In this document: piece after piece, positions 25,862 to 34,243 of the stretch
Layout of the letters: each line of letters starts with the position of its first letter
How positions within the stretch are numbered: position 1 is the stretch's first letter
Assembly: GCF_026011715.1 (NCBI RefSeq)
Contig: NZ_BRVM01000014.1
Coordinates: forward strand, 1-64,000
DNA from: Cytobacillus sp. NCCP-133
GTDB taxonomy: Bacteria; Bacillota; Bacilli; Bacillales; Cytobacillaceae
DNA: 64,000 bases
Reading direction: 5' to 3'
Notes under the pieces: generated by a model
Database searches by the model: none
What the model was told of the DNA's origin: nothing
Seen by the model: the letters and a program-made list of their open reading frames with translations, nothing else
Translations under genes and position numbers: made by a program

Positions 25862-27085
25862 TTATATGCCCCTAATAAACTCCCTCTTTTCTTTTACAAG
25901 ATCCACCCTTGCAAACAGAAGTGCATACATAAAAGTAAAAATAAGATACGCTAAGCCAATAATCAGGCTAAGAGTCCTCGGGTCAAAAATCTCCAGCAGG
26001 AATCCTGCTGCACCCATGGAGATAGCCAGGGAAAGGTTTGAAACCATCTGCATTAAACCAAAAAAGGTTCCCTGTCTTGATCGGGGTATGAATTTCATCA
26101 TGACCGTGTCCAGGCAGATGTTGCCAAGGCCGCCTGCAAAGGTGATCAGCACAACAGTGAAAAGTGCTGTATAAAAGCTTGGTGCGAGGCTTAATAAAAT
26201 ATGGCCAGTGCCTTCTAAAGCGATAAAGATGATTGCGAGTACAAGGATGCCTTTCTTGATCATATGAGAAAAGAATGAACTTAGAATAAGCCCAATCCCC
26301 AGTGCTCCATACATAAATCCAACGCCCAATTCTCCCATATCAAAAACCTCCAGCCCATAAATGCTTACAAGAATATTGTCAATACCATTGGCGAGCGGCA
26401 TGGTCAGCATCATGACAAAAAAGGCAATCAGTGCAGAAGAGCCAAGTATAAGTCTCGCTGGCGAAATGGCAGCGGATGTTTTCGTTCTTTTTCTATTTTC
26501 CTCAGAGACAGCCGGGAAAACCATCCTGGAGATTAGATATGCTGATAACAGGAAGGTAAGGCTGTTAATCATGAAAGCGGCATTGTTACCTAGAAAGTAG
26601 GCGAGAATTCCGCCTGTGCTTGATCCAATAATGAGGACGGCCCCGATCATGACTTGTTCAATCGCGTTTACAAATATGAGCCTATCTGACTTTACAAGGG
26701 CAGGTATCGCAGACATCCTGGCTGGTGAGTAGATGGCTTCTCCCGTTGCGATTAGGAGTGCACTTGCGTAAACAATCCATAAATCCCCTGCCTCCCTTAC
26801 GAAAAGCAGCCCCATGACAGCAGGCACTCTCAACAAGTCTACTGCCACGAGAATGGCCTTTTTGGAAAAACGGTCTGCCAGCATTCCGCCTATTGGAGCA
26901 ATGAAGAAAAAAGGTGCCATGCGAATGGCGAATAACAGGCCAATAGCTACTCCGGAACCTGTCACGTGGTATAGCAGGGCAAGCAGCGCAACCTGAGTAA
27001 ATCGATTTCCAATTCCATTAATGACACCCGCCCAAAAGAGCTTTTGATAATTTTTTTCCTGTTTCCATACAGTCCAATTTGTCAT
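25862..27085 (-). CDS. MFS transporter
   Basis: The 407-residue protein has about 12 hydrophobic segments and the MFS loop ADRFSKKAILVAVDLLR after helix 2. The N-terminus (WKQEKNYQKLFWAGVINGIG) resembles the EntS/MFS_3 group that exports siderophores, macrolides and other compounds. The substrate cannot be read from the sequence. Upstream DNA holds three AATTAGA repeats that may be an operator. It runs convergently with swrC. Confidence 0.75.
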   Translation of the reverse strand: MTNWTVWKQEKNYQKLFWAGVINGIGNRFTQVALLALLYHVTGSGVAIGLLFAIRMAPFFFIAPIGGMLADRFSKKAILVAVDLLRVPAVMGLLFVREAGDLWIVYASALLIATGEAIYSPARMSAIPALVKSDRLIFVNAIEQVMIGAVLIIGSSTGGILAYFLGNNAAFMINSLTFLLSAYLISRMVFPAVSEENRKRTKTSAAISPARLILGSSALIAFFVMMLTMPLANGIDNILVSIYGLEVFDMGELGVGFMYGALGIGLILSSFFSHMIKKGILVLAIIFIALEGTGHILLSLAPSFYTALFTVVLITFAGGLGNICLDTVMMKFIPRSRQGTFFGLMQMVSNLSLAISMGAAGFLLEIFDPRTLSLIIGLAYLIFTFMYALLFARVDLVKEKREFIRGI

Positions 27086-27152
27086 TTATCTGCACCTCTG
27101 CTTATTCTAATTCGATATATATCAAATTTGTAAACAAAAAATAACTTAAATT

Positions 27153-27191
27153 AATTAGATAAATGTCTAATTAGATTATATTCAAATTAGA
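27153..27191 (-). promoter_or_regulatory. Three AATTAGA repeats at 16-bp period upstream of the MFS gene
   Basis: AATTAGA occurs at 27153, 27169 and 27185, exactly 16 bp apart. The first also forms an inverted repeat with TCTAATT at 27166-27172 (6-nt spacer). A separate palindrome GATATATATC lies near 27114-27123, just before the gene. These look like operator sites for an unidentified regulator. Confidence 0.4.
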
Positions 27192-27351
27192 TAGTTGCTG
27201 CAATCCTTAATTTTCAATTTTTTTGTTGATTGAAAGAGGGGCTAGAACGCCCGCAGCAGCATAAGAAATCCGCAAACTGATTAACTAGAAGTTTTAAAAT
27301 GTTTTTTTGTTGGTATTTAAATAGTAAAACATCAAGAGAGGATTATGAGAG

Positions 27352-27486
27352 ATGAAAGAAATTACGGTAACAATTGATTATGAAGGACAAAAATATCAGA
27401 CTAATATCCTTACAAATAAAGAAGCCGGCGATAAGGAAATCTTAAAGAAGGCAGAAGATCAGATTCGAAAACAGTGGAATAATTAA
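27352..27486 (+). CDS. 44-residue protein, BA3454-type small stress protein family (tentative)
   Basis: The short gene has a GAGAGGA site upstream, an ATG at 27352 and a strong terminator directly after it. The peptide begins MKEITVTIDYEGQKYQTNIL and ends in a charged helix with QIRKQWNN. The pattern of a beta-strand pair followed by a lysine-rich helix ending in KQW agrees with what I recall of the short BA3454 family of Bacillus. The assignment is from memory; the gene itself is well supported by signals. Confidence 0.6.
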   Translation: MKEITVTIDYEGQKYQTNILTNKEAGDKEILKKAEDQIRKQWNN

Positions 27487-27497
27487 TAATAAAAATT

Positions 27498-27528
27498 CAC
27501 CCCCTTAATCCGTTAAGATAAGGGGGTG
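27498..27528. terminator. Bidirectional terminator
   Basis: CACCCCCTTA pairs with TAAGGGGGTG (10 bp) around an 11-nt loop. It serves the 44-residue gene on the plus strand and may also serve the minus-strand gene ending at 27539. Confidence 0.85.
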
Positions 27529-27538
27529 AACGATTGGA

Positions 27539-28234
27539 CTAGTAAAATTTTTGATTTAGTTTTTGCTGCAATAATTCGATTTTATTTGGCAGGGCAAATA
27601 AGTACTCTATTAAACTTTCGAGGAGCTCCATCAGCAGAGAAGCCATTTCCTGATCAATATCCTTTTCAAGATCAAGCATCTGGTAAAAAGCGCTGCCTGG
27701 CTGTGCCAGCTGGCTTAAAGACTGCAGAGGCCTTGCTAAATCAACATGCTTTGGCAATTGTTCAAATTGCTTTGAAAGGTTTTGCCCTTTGACCTCTTCG
27801 CCGAGAAAGTTTTTTAGAATACTCTCAAGCACCCGTTTGGACATAACTGCAGTAGCAACTGTGTCTTTGGAATAGCTGACATTTAAAGCTGATCGATAGG
27901 CTCTGGTCAGATCGCCGGGCACTTCCTTTATTTTCGCCAGCTGAGTCAGAAGCTCTTTCGCTGAATTGGGGTCATATATATATAGCACCGTCTCGTCGCT
28001 GGATTGGTCAGCTTGATTAAGAATCATAATAAAAACGGATTCTTTTTTACAGGCAGAACAATTTGCATGGGATAGAATGCTGGACTTGCTTGTATGATTA
28101 TAATTTGCCTTTATCGTAAAAAGGCTCGGCTTACTGCATTTTGGACACTCACATTGGACACTTGATGGTAACTTCCTATAACCAAATTGACTATGAGAAA
28201 TAATTTGTGCAGGCAACACTCTTCTCATCATCAT
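27539..28234 (-). CDS. Zinc-ribbon protein with DUF4145-like domain
   Basis: These 231 residues begin with a zinc-ribbon-like segment: two Cys pairs, in CECPKCSKPSL and NCSACKKES. A mostly helical domain follows, with YRSALNVSYSKDTVATAVMSKRVLESILKNF, reminiscent of DUF4145 proteins seen in restriction and stress contexts. No enzyme motif is visible. It is transcribed alone, with its own start region before 28240. Function unknown. Confidence 0.6.
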   Translation of the reverse strand: MMMRRVLPAQIISHSQFGYRKLPSSVQCECPKCSKPSLFTIKANYNHTSKSSILSHANCSACKKESVFIMILNQADQSSDETVLYIYDPNSAKELLTQLAKIKEVPGDLTRAYRSALNVSYSKDTVATAVMSKRVLESILKNFLGEEVKGQNLSKQFEQLPKHVDLARPLQSLSQLAQPGSAFYQMLDLEKDIDQEMASLLMELLESLIEYLFALPNKIELLQQKLNQKFY

Positions 28235-28640
28235 TTCCCCCCGCTAGATTCTAATTTCCATTCCATTACAATTAAGTATAACTTTGAAAATTAATAAGAC
28301 AAAGCAGAAAAATATGGAATTTTCCCTCAATTTATTTAGCAAAGGATGATGGAATAAGTATATTGGGTATGACATAGATATTAAAAAGTGCATTCATTAA
28401 CAATAAACTGGAGCTAAAGTTAACCATATTATTTTTAATGAGGTAAAGAATGAAGAATTGATATCCTCGTTCATTTTCGGATATAGGACGGAAATAGAGG
28501 ATGCCTATTCGGGATACGATCGTGGAGTAAAGCCGTATCGGAATGTGGAGATTCGTTTGGAAACCTGCTGGAGATCTATTCACATGCTATATGACTTATT
28601 CACTTGGGGCTTTTCTAATGGCAGTATTGATTTAAATGTT
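28235..28640. other. Intergenic stretch with a possible gene remnant
   Basis: A plus-strand frame is open from about 28400 through 28640 and reads YRTEIEDAYSGYDRGVKPYR and ETCWRSIHMLYDLFTWG, which looks protein-like. There is no good start codon with a ribosome binding site (only a TTG at 28458), and the frame runs on into a terminator and antisense to the next gene. It may be a truncated gene I do not recognise. Confidence 0.25.
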
Positions 28641-28679
28641 AAAAGGAGCCAGTCCCATCACGGGAATAGCTCCTTTTTC
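28641..28679 (-). terminator. Terminator of the stress protein gene
   Basis: AAAAGGAGC and GCTCCTTTTT form the stem around a 19-nt loop. It lies directly after the stop of the minus-strand gene, with a T run on either strand. Confidence 0.75.
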
Positions 28680-28680
28680 T

Positions 28681-29454
28681 TTAGCCTTTATAAGGGTTAT
28701 TGCGGTTTTCCCTTACATTATCAAAGTCATATGCATCTCTCTGGCGGACATCGGCTTCATCGGTATAGCCGGAAACAGTCCGATCTGTGTAGTCATCTGC
28801 AGTTGTATCACCAAGGTTTTCGCTTAACGGCCGATTTGAGTCAAGATTGTCATCTGTCCAAACACTGCTGCTGTTTCGAGTATTATCCTTGAAAGCGTTT
28901 GTTCCGCGATCAAGCTCGCCAGGATTTAAAGGGTCAACATTTGTATAGGTTGTCCGACCTCCGTCAAGTGCAGTACGGTCAGTGTCGGCATAGCCGGAAT
29001 CAAAATCAGCTGACTTGGTTTCAGGATCTACTAGCACAAGGATTTTCCCTGACTTCACATCCGCTTCATAACGATGTGCTTCCTCTTCCGGAATGCCCAT
29101 GCCAATAAGAGCCCCGGCAATTCCGCCTGCCCCTGCTCCAACTGCGGCACCTGTTAATGTAGCGGCGATCGGCCCTGCAGCGACAATTGGGCCAATTCCC
29201 GGGATCGCCAATGCACCCACGCCTGCAAGCAGCCCTGTTAAGCCTCCTAGAATCCCGCCTGTTGCAGCTCCGGTTGCTAGGCCTTCTTCTGTTTTTGTAC
29301 CTGTTTCTTCTGTCACCGCGTCAACATCTTCCTGGTTTTTGCTGATCACAGAAATATCTTCGGGACGATATCCTTCAGCTCTTAATTTCTCAACTGCCAG
29401 AATCGCTTCCTGCTCTGTATCATATGCGCCTGCAATATGCTTGCTTGTTGCCAT
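28681..29454 (-). CDS. General stress protein, YflT/GSP17M-like
   Basis: The 257-residue protein begins with the heat-induced stress protein YflT-type domain (HIAGAYDTEQEAILAVEKLR, then GYRPEDISVIS). It is followed by a long Gly/Ala-rich helical-hairpin segment (residues about 60-120) common to these proteins. The C-terminal half is polar, low in complexity and rich in Asp, Asn and Arg. No catalytic motif is seen. A near-consensus sigma-B promoter upstream supports a general stress role. A GGAGGAGG-type site precedes the ATG. Confidence 0.72.
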   Translation of the reverse strand: MATSKHIAGAYDTEQEAILAVEKLRAEGYRPEDISVISKNQEDVDAVTEETGTKTEEGLATGAATGGILGGLTGLLAGVGALAIPGIGPIVAAGPIAATLTGAAVGAGAGGIAGALIGMGIPEEEAHRYEADVKSGKILVLVDPETKSADFDSGYADTDRTALDGGRTTYTNVDPLNPGELDRGTNAFKDNTRNSSSVWTDDNLDSNRPLSENLGDTTADDYTDRTVSGYTDEADVRQRDAYDFDNVRENRNNPYKG

Positions 29455-29498
29455 TGTTATTCCTCCTCCTTTTTTAAAATGCTTATCTATTGGTATAC

Positions 29499-29524
29499 AT
29501 ACCTTTTATAGGACTTCAATAAAC
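29499..29524 (-). promoter_or_regulatory. Sigma-B-type promoter
   Basis: Read on the minus strand, GTTTAT, 14 nt, then AGGTAT is close to the sigma-B consensus GTTTAA-N12-15-GGGTAT. The -10 element lies 45 nt before the start codon of the stress protein gene. Confidence 0.65.
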
Positions 29525-29633
29525 CGGGTGGGTAAAATTACTAATATTTTACCCTTGACTCAAGCCTCTGCTTGACCTGAATGACCTGAATGGTTAGGTT
29601 TAAAATAGATAAATCATAGGAAGGTTGATTAGC

Positions 29634-30854
29634 TTGAGGAAATTATATTATGAGGATCCTTACATGCGTTCATTTAAAACGGAGATGCTGAAACAAGAAA
29701 CGGATGAACGGAATAGGGTTTTTGCAGTACTTAAAAAAACAGCTTTTTACCCGGCTGGAGGCGGACAGCCTCATGACCTTGGGACTCTTAATGGATTAAA
29801 AGTAGTGGATGTCGAGGAAGTGGAAGGGGAAATCCGTCATTATTTAGAAAAGGAATTGGAAGCTCACGGTCCGGAGATATCAGGTGAAATAGATTGGGGC
29901 AGGCGTTTTGACCATATGCAGCAGCATGCCGGACAGCATATTTTATCAGCTGCCTTCGAAGAGCTATTCGGCTATAAGACAGTCAGTTTTCATATAGGCA
30001 AAGAGGCATTAACCATTGACTTGGAAATCAGCGAGTTGCCAGAACGGCATGCAGAGGAAGCGGAGGGGCTGGCTAATGCCATCATTCTTGAGAATCGGCC
30101 GATTGAGACCAGGTGGGTGGCTGCGGAGGAAGCTGCCCGATTTCCACTGCGCAAGCAGTTAGCTGTCAGCGACGCCATACGCCTTGTTATTATTCCTGAG
30201 TTTGATTATAACGGATGCGGCGGAACACACCCATCCTCAACCGGACAGGTTGCCGGGATTAAAATATTGGATTGGGAACGGCAAAAGAAAAAAGTACGAG
30301 TGCAATTTATCTGCGGCAGCCGAGTGCTTAAACAGCTTCAGCAAAAACACAGGTTTACAAAAGAGCTAAGTCAGCTTCTTAATGCGCCTGAACAGGATCT
30401 GTACATTGCGGGAAAACGTTTAATTGATAATGGGAAAGAACTGGAGAAAGAACTGGATGCAGCAAAAGATGCCCTTTTATTTTATGAAGCAAAGGAAATG
30501 GCAAGCAGCCCAGCAATAGCAGAATCCGGGAAGGTCATTAGCGGAGTTTATCAGGAGCGTTCGATCCAAGAATTGCAAAAGCTAGCGCGTCTGATTTCTT
30601 CCCAAACAGAAGATGCAGCGATTATTTTAATAAATGAAATGGAAAATAAATTGCAATTTGTTTGTGCGAGGGGGTCGCTTTCTGAGATTAATATGAAGGA
30701 CTTGTCCGCTGAACTTTTAAAGGCGATTAATGGCAAAGGCGGCGGCAACCCTCAATTTGCCCAAGGTGGCGGAGACAAGCGCATGAGTGGAGAAGAGTTA
30801 ATGCAGCAAGCTTTGGAACTTGCAGGGGAAAAGTTGATTAGGGATTTAAATTGA
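29634..30854 (+). CDS. AlaX-type alanyl-tRNA editing protein with DHHA1 domain
   Basis: This protein of about 406 residues resembles the editing half of alanyl-tRNA synthetase. The zinc ligands are H98 and H102 (HAGQH), and C195 and H199 (CGGTH). A coiled region (about 245-285) follows, then a DHHA1 domain with GKGGGNPQFAQGGG near the C-terminus. It would hydrolyse Ser- or Gly-tRNA(Ala) mischarged products in trans. The TTG at 29634 is preferred because AGGAAGG ends 9 nt before it; the TTG at 29625 directly touches that site. Confidence 0.88.
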   Translation: MRKLYYEDPYMRSFKTEMLKQETDERNRVFAVLKKTAFYPAGGGQPHDLGTLNGLKVVDVEEVEGEIRHYLEKELEAHGPEISGEIDWGRRFDHMQQHAGQHILSAAFEELFGYKTVSFHIGKEALTIDLEISELPERHAEEAEGLANAIILENRPIETRWVAAEEAARFPLRKQLAVSDAIRLVIIPEFDYNGCGGTHPSSTGQVAGIKILDWERQKKKVRVQFICGSRVLKQLQQKHRFTKELSQLLNAPEQDLYIAGKRLIDNGKELEKELDAAKDALLFYEAKEMASSPAIAESGKVISGVYQERSIQELQKLARLISSQTEDAAIILINEMENKLQFVCARGSLSEINMKDLSAELLKAINGKGGGNPQFAQGGGDKRMSGEELMQQALELAGEKLIRDLN

Positions 30855-31001
30855 TAAAATATTTAGAAAAGTGTTGAAAAATGATTGTCAGACAGCTCCT
30901 GTTGTATTACAATTTTAGTATGGGCCATGCATTATAATGAATGTTTATGTTTAACCCCATAAACACCTCATATAATATCCGGTTCTGCAGGAGGCAAGTT
31001 C

Positions 31002-31319
31002 ATGTACAGGCAAAATACCGTCTATATCATCGGAGACAGCAAGACATCATTGAACAATCCTATTATGCAAAAATATAATGGTTTCTTTGTTGCACTTGTG
31101 ATCGATAGGGAAACAGATCAAATTGTTGATGCAGAATGTTCATCAACAATTAATTTAACCTCATTATTTATTAAATCTATATTTGTTGGCAAATCTATAT
31201 TAGAAGTAGACAAGGTGATGGAAGAAATAGAAAGCCGCTACTTCGGTTCCTCACAAAAAGCCTTAATGGTTGCTTTTAAAAATGCCCATATTAAATACAC
31301 ACAAATTATGAATAAATAA
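31002..31319 (+). CDS. DUF3870 family protein
   Basis: The 105-residue soluble protein has the pattern TVYIIGDSKTSLNNPIMQKY, FVALVIDRETDQIVDAEC and YFGSSQKALMVAFKNAHIKY, typical of DUF3870 proteins in Firmicutes. Function is unknown. It has a GGAGG site before the ATG, a terminator after its stop, and no operon partner. Confidence 0.72.
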   Translation: MYRQNTVYIIGDSKTSLNNPIMQKYNGFFVALVIDRETDQIVDAECSSTINLTSLFIKSIFVGKSILEVDKVMEEIESRYFGSSQKALMVAFKNAHIKYTQIMNK

Positions 31320-31346
31320 AGCTGCTTTTTCTGTTTTCCGCAGATG

Positions 31347-31397
31347 AAATCCAGCTATCAGAGAAGAACTACTTTTCTCCGATAGCTGGATTTTTTG
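31347..31397 (+). terminator. Terminator after the DUF3870 gene
   Basis: AAATCCAGCTATC and GATAGCTGGATTTTTT form a 12- to 13-bp stem with a T run. Confidence 0.9.
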
Positions 31398-31440
31398 TAG
31401 ACGAAACAGGAAATCAAGCAAATTGGAAAATCGATGACAG

Positions 31441-31471
31441 AGTTTACAGAAAATATTAAATAATCTATAAT
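31441..31471 (+). promoter_or_regulatory. dpp promoter with CodY-like box
   Basis: TTTACA (31443-31448) and TATAAT (31466-31471) are exactly 17 bp apart. The stretch AGTTTACAGAAAATA (31441-31455) matches 12 of 15 positions of the CodY box AATTTTCWGAAAATT and covers the -35 element. The B. subtilis dpp operon is CodY-repressed, so the same nutritional control is likely. Confidence 0.7.
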
Positions 31472-31513
31472 ATAGAAAAATACTATAATAATATAATATT
31501 TGGGGGATTTTGT

Positions 31514-32338
31514 ATGAAGCTTTATTTATCTGTTGATATGGAAGGAATCACAGGGCTAGCTGACCATACCCATGTTGATTCCTCGAAACATAATTATGAA
31601 CGCGGCAGAGTGATCATGACGGACGAAGCAAATCATGTTGTTACAGCTGCTTTCGAAGAAGGCTGCAGCGAGGTTGTTGTAAATGACAGTCACTCCAAAA
31701 TGAATAATCTCCTTATTGAAAGGATGCATCCTGAAACCCAGCTGATTACTGGTGATGTAAAGCCGTATTCCATGGTTCAAGGGCTGGATTCGAGCTTTGC
31801 TGGTGCAATGTTTGCAGGCTATCATGCAAGAGCTTCCATGAAAGGGGTTATGTCCCACTCTATGATATTTGGTGTGAGGCATATGTACATAAATGACAAG
31901 GCTATTGGTGAGATGGGTTTTAATGCCTATGTGGCAGGCTATCATAGAGTTCCGGTCTTAATGGTGGCTGGAGATGACCAGGCGGCATTGGAAGCCATGG
32001 AATTGATCCCAAATGTCACAACGGCTGTTGTGAAAGAAACGATGTCCCGTTCTGCTGTAAAATCCCTGACGCCTGCAAAGGCAGGGCAGCTTTTAAGAGA
32101 AAAAGCCGCCGAGGCTCTTAAAAAGAAAGATCTCGTAGAACCGCTAGTTCCTCCGGAAAATCCTGTATTAAGAATCGAGTTTGCCAATTACGGCCAGGCC
32201 GAATGGGCGTCGTTAATGCCGGGAGCGGAGATAGAAGAGAACACAACCATTGTCCGCTATCAGGCAAAAGACATTCTAGAAGCCTATCAGGCAATGCTTG
32301 TCATGACTGAGCTGGCTATGAGAACTACATTCTGTTAG
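31514..32338 (+). CDS. dppA: D-aminopeptidase DppA (M55)
   Basis: This 274-residue zinc peptidase removes N-terminal D-amino acids, such as D-Ala-D-Ala from wall peptides. The M55 opening MKLYLSVDMEGITGL carries metal-binding Asp and Glu. HTHVDSS, then VNDSHSKMNNLL and SFAGAMFAGYHARA, carry further ligands. It heads the dpp operon as in B. subtilis, 43 nt behind the -10 element with GGGGGA as ribosome binding site. Confidence 0.92.
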   Translation: MKLYLSVDMEGITGLADHTHVDSSKHNYERGRVIMTDEANHVVTAAFEEGCSEVVVNDSHSKMNNLLIERMHPETQLITGDVKPYSMVQGLDSSFAGAMFAGYHARASMKGVMSHSMIFGVRHMYINDKAIGEMGFNAYVAGYHRVPVLMVAGDDQAALEAMELIPNVTTAVVKETMSRSAVKSLTPAKAGQLLREKAAEALKKKDLVEPLVPPENPVLRIEFANYGQAEWASLMPGAEIEENTTIVRYQAKDILEAYQAMLVMTELAMRTTFC

Positions 32339-32351
32339 GAAGTGTTAATAA

Positions 32352-33284
32352 ATGACTGGATACATAATTAAACGCCTTATCGCTATGATTGTAACACTCT
32401 GGTTCATTATCACACTTACTTTCTTCTTAATGCATTCCATACCTGGATCACCTTTTAACGAAGAACGAAACACTAGTGAAGCGGTCCAGCGTAACATGGA
32501 GAAATTCTACCATTTAGATGAGCCGCTCTATGTACAATATGGGATGTATTTAAAGTCTGTTGTTACGTTTGATTTTGGTCCTTCTATTAAAAAATCCTCC
32601 CAGACAGTTAATGAAATGCTCGGGCGCGGATTTCCCGTCTCGTTTGAATTGGGCATAGTCACGCTGATCGTGGCTGTTTTTTCCGGCATCGCCCTGGGAA
32701 TCATCGCAGCTCTCCGGCATAACGGATTTATTGATTATTTGGCAATGACCATTGCCGTTCTGGGAATATCCGTACCAAACTTTGTTCTTGCAACTTTATT
32801 GATTCAGCAGCTGGCAGTTAATCTGGCTATTCTGCCGGTTGCCACCTGGTCAAGCCCGAAGCATATGATTATGCCGACTTTGGCGCTTGCAACAGGGCCT
32901 ATGGCGATTATTGCCCGCTTAACACGCTCAAGCATGCTGGAAGTGCTGACCCAGGATTACATAAAAACAGCCAAAGCAAAGGGTTTATCTCCTGTAAAAA
33001 TCGTTTTTAAGCACGCATTAAGGAATGCGCTGCTTCCGGTTGTAACAGTTTTGGGATCCCTGGCAGCAAGTATTTTGACAGGTACATTTGTCATTGAAAA
33101 AATATTTGCTATTCCTGGGATGGGGAAGTATTTCGTTGAGAGCATAAATACCCGCGATTATCCGGTCATAATGGGTACAACCGTTTTTTACAGCACCATC
33201 TTAATCATTATGTTGTTTCTTGTTGACATCGCGTACGGAATTTTAGATCCGAGAATTAAGCTTCATAAAAAGGAGGCGAGCTAA
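32352..33284 (+). CDS. dppB: Oligopeptide ABC permease DppB
   Basis: The 310-residue permease has six hydrophobic segments. The N-terminus YIIKRLIAMIVTLWFIITLTFFLMHSIPG is typical of DppB/OppB proteins. The EAA loop for ATPase contact reads HALRNALLPVVTVLGSL. It lies 13 nt after dppA and touches dppC (ATG overlap region at 33284). Confidence 0.92.
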   Translation: MTGYIIKRLIAMIVTLWFIITLTFFLMHSIPGSPFNEERNTSEAVQRNMEKFYHLDEPLYVQYGMYLKSVVTFDFGPSIKKSSQTVNEMLGRGFPVSFELGIVTLIVAVFSGIALGIIAALRHNGFIDYLAMTIAVLGISVPNFVLATLLIQQLAVNLAILPVATWSSPKHMIMPTLALATGPMAIIARLTRSSMLEVLTQDYIKTAKAKGLSPVKIVFKHALRNALLPVVTVLGSLAASILTGTFVIEKIFAIPGMGKYFVESINTRDYPVIMGTTVFYSTILIIMLFLVDIAYGILDPRIKLHKKEAS

Positions 33285-34240
33285 TGGAACTGCGCAAACA
33301 GCATGAAAGCCACAATCTTGCACCCGAAATTCCGGATGATTGGTTTGTGCCTAAGATCAGGGATCAGGATGAAGCAGAAGCAGTTGTAAGGCCAAGCCTC
33401 TCCTATTGGCAGGATGCCTGGCGCCGGCTTTTGAAAAATAAGCTCGCTATGGCAGGGTTGTTTTTTCTCATCGCTTTAGCTTTTATGGCCATTTTCGGTC
33501 CTGTCATTTCACCGCATAGTGTATCTGAGCAATCTCTGGCCAATCAGAATCTGCCCCCATCTTCAACCTATTGGTTTGGAACAGATGAGCTGGGCCGTGA
33601 TGTATTCGCCAGAACCTGGTATGGTGCAAGAATTTCATTATTCGTCGGGATTGTAGCGGCGATGATTGATTTTGCAATCGGAGTTATATATGGAGGTATT
33701 GCCGGCTATAAAGGCGGCCGAACAGATAATGCCATGATGAGGGTTGTTGAGGTTCTTTATGGTCTCCCTTACCTGCTTGTTGTCATATTAATTAGTGTTG
33801 TAATGGGACCAGGGTTATTTACAATCATATTTGCCCTCTCTGTGACGGGCTGGGTGGGCATGGCCCGCATTGTCCGCGGACAGGTTCTGCAAATAAAGAA
33901 CTATGAATTTGTATTGGCGTCCAAGACATTCGGAACAAAGACTTCCCGGATTATTAAGAAAAACCTGCTGCCAAACACTATGGGTCCGATCATCGTACAA
34001 ATGACCCTTACAGTGCCGTCAGCTATCTTTGCAGAAGCGTTTCTTAGCTTCCTTGGTCTAGGCATTCAGCCGCCTTTTGCGAGCTGGGGTTCAATGGCGA
34101 ATGATGGTTTGTCTACGATTCTATCAGGCCATTGGTGGCGCCTGTTCTTCCCGGCCTTTTTCATCTCCCTGACAATGTTTTCATTTAACGTGCTTGGAGA
34201 TGGATTGCAGGATGCCCTCGATCCGAAGTTAAGGAGGTAA
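33284..34240 (+). CDS. dppC: Oligopeptide ABC permease DppC
   Basis: The 318-residue partner permease has a cytoplasmic N-terminal segment of about 55 residues, then six membrane segments. The OppC-type N-terminal motif LKNKLAMAGLFFL precedes HSVSEQSLANQNLPPSSTYWFGTDELGRDVFAR. The EAA loop is KNLLPNTMGPIIVQ. The start follows AAGGAGG at the end of dppB. Confidence 0.92.
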   Translation: MELRKQHESHNLAPEIPDDWFVPKIRDQDEAEAVVRPSLSYWQDAWRRLLKNKLAMAGLFFLIALAFMAIFGPVISPHSVSEQSLANQNLPPSSTYWFGTDELGRDVFARTWYGARISLFVGIVAAMIDFAIGVIYGGIAGYKGGRTDNAMMRVVEVLYGLPYLLVVILISVVMGPGLFTIIFALSVTGWVGMARIVRGQVLQIKNYEFVLASKTFGTKTSRIIKKNLLPNTMGPIIVQMTLTVPSAIFAEAFLSFLGLGIQPPFASWGSMANDGLSTILSGHWWRLFFPAFFISLTMFSFNVLGDGLQDALDPKLRR

Positions 34241-34243
34241 AGC

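Noticed and set aside
25597-25875. Open frame across the ATCGGTCA array encoding repeated YRSNF-like peptides
   Set aside because: The repetition comes from the DNA repeat; no ribosome binding site, and it overlaps the 3' end of the convergent MFS gene.
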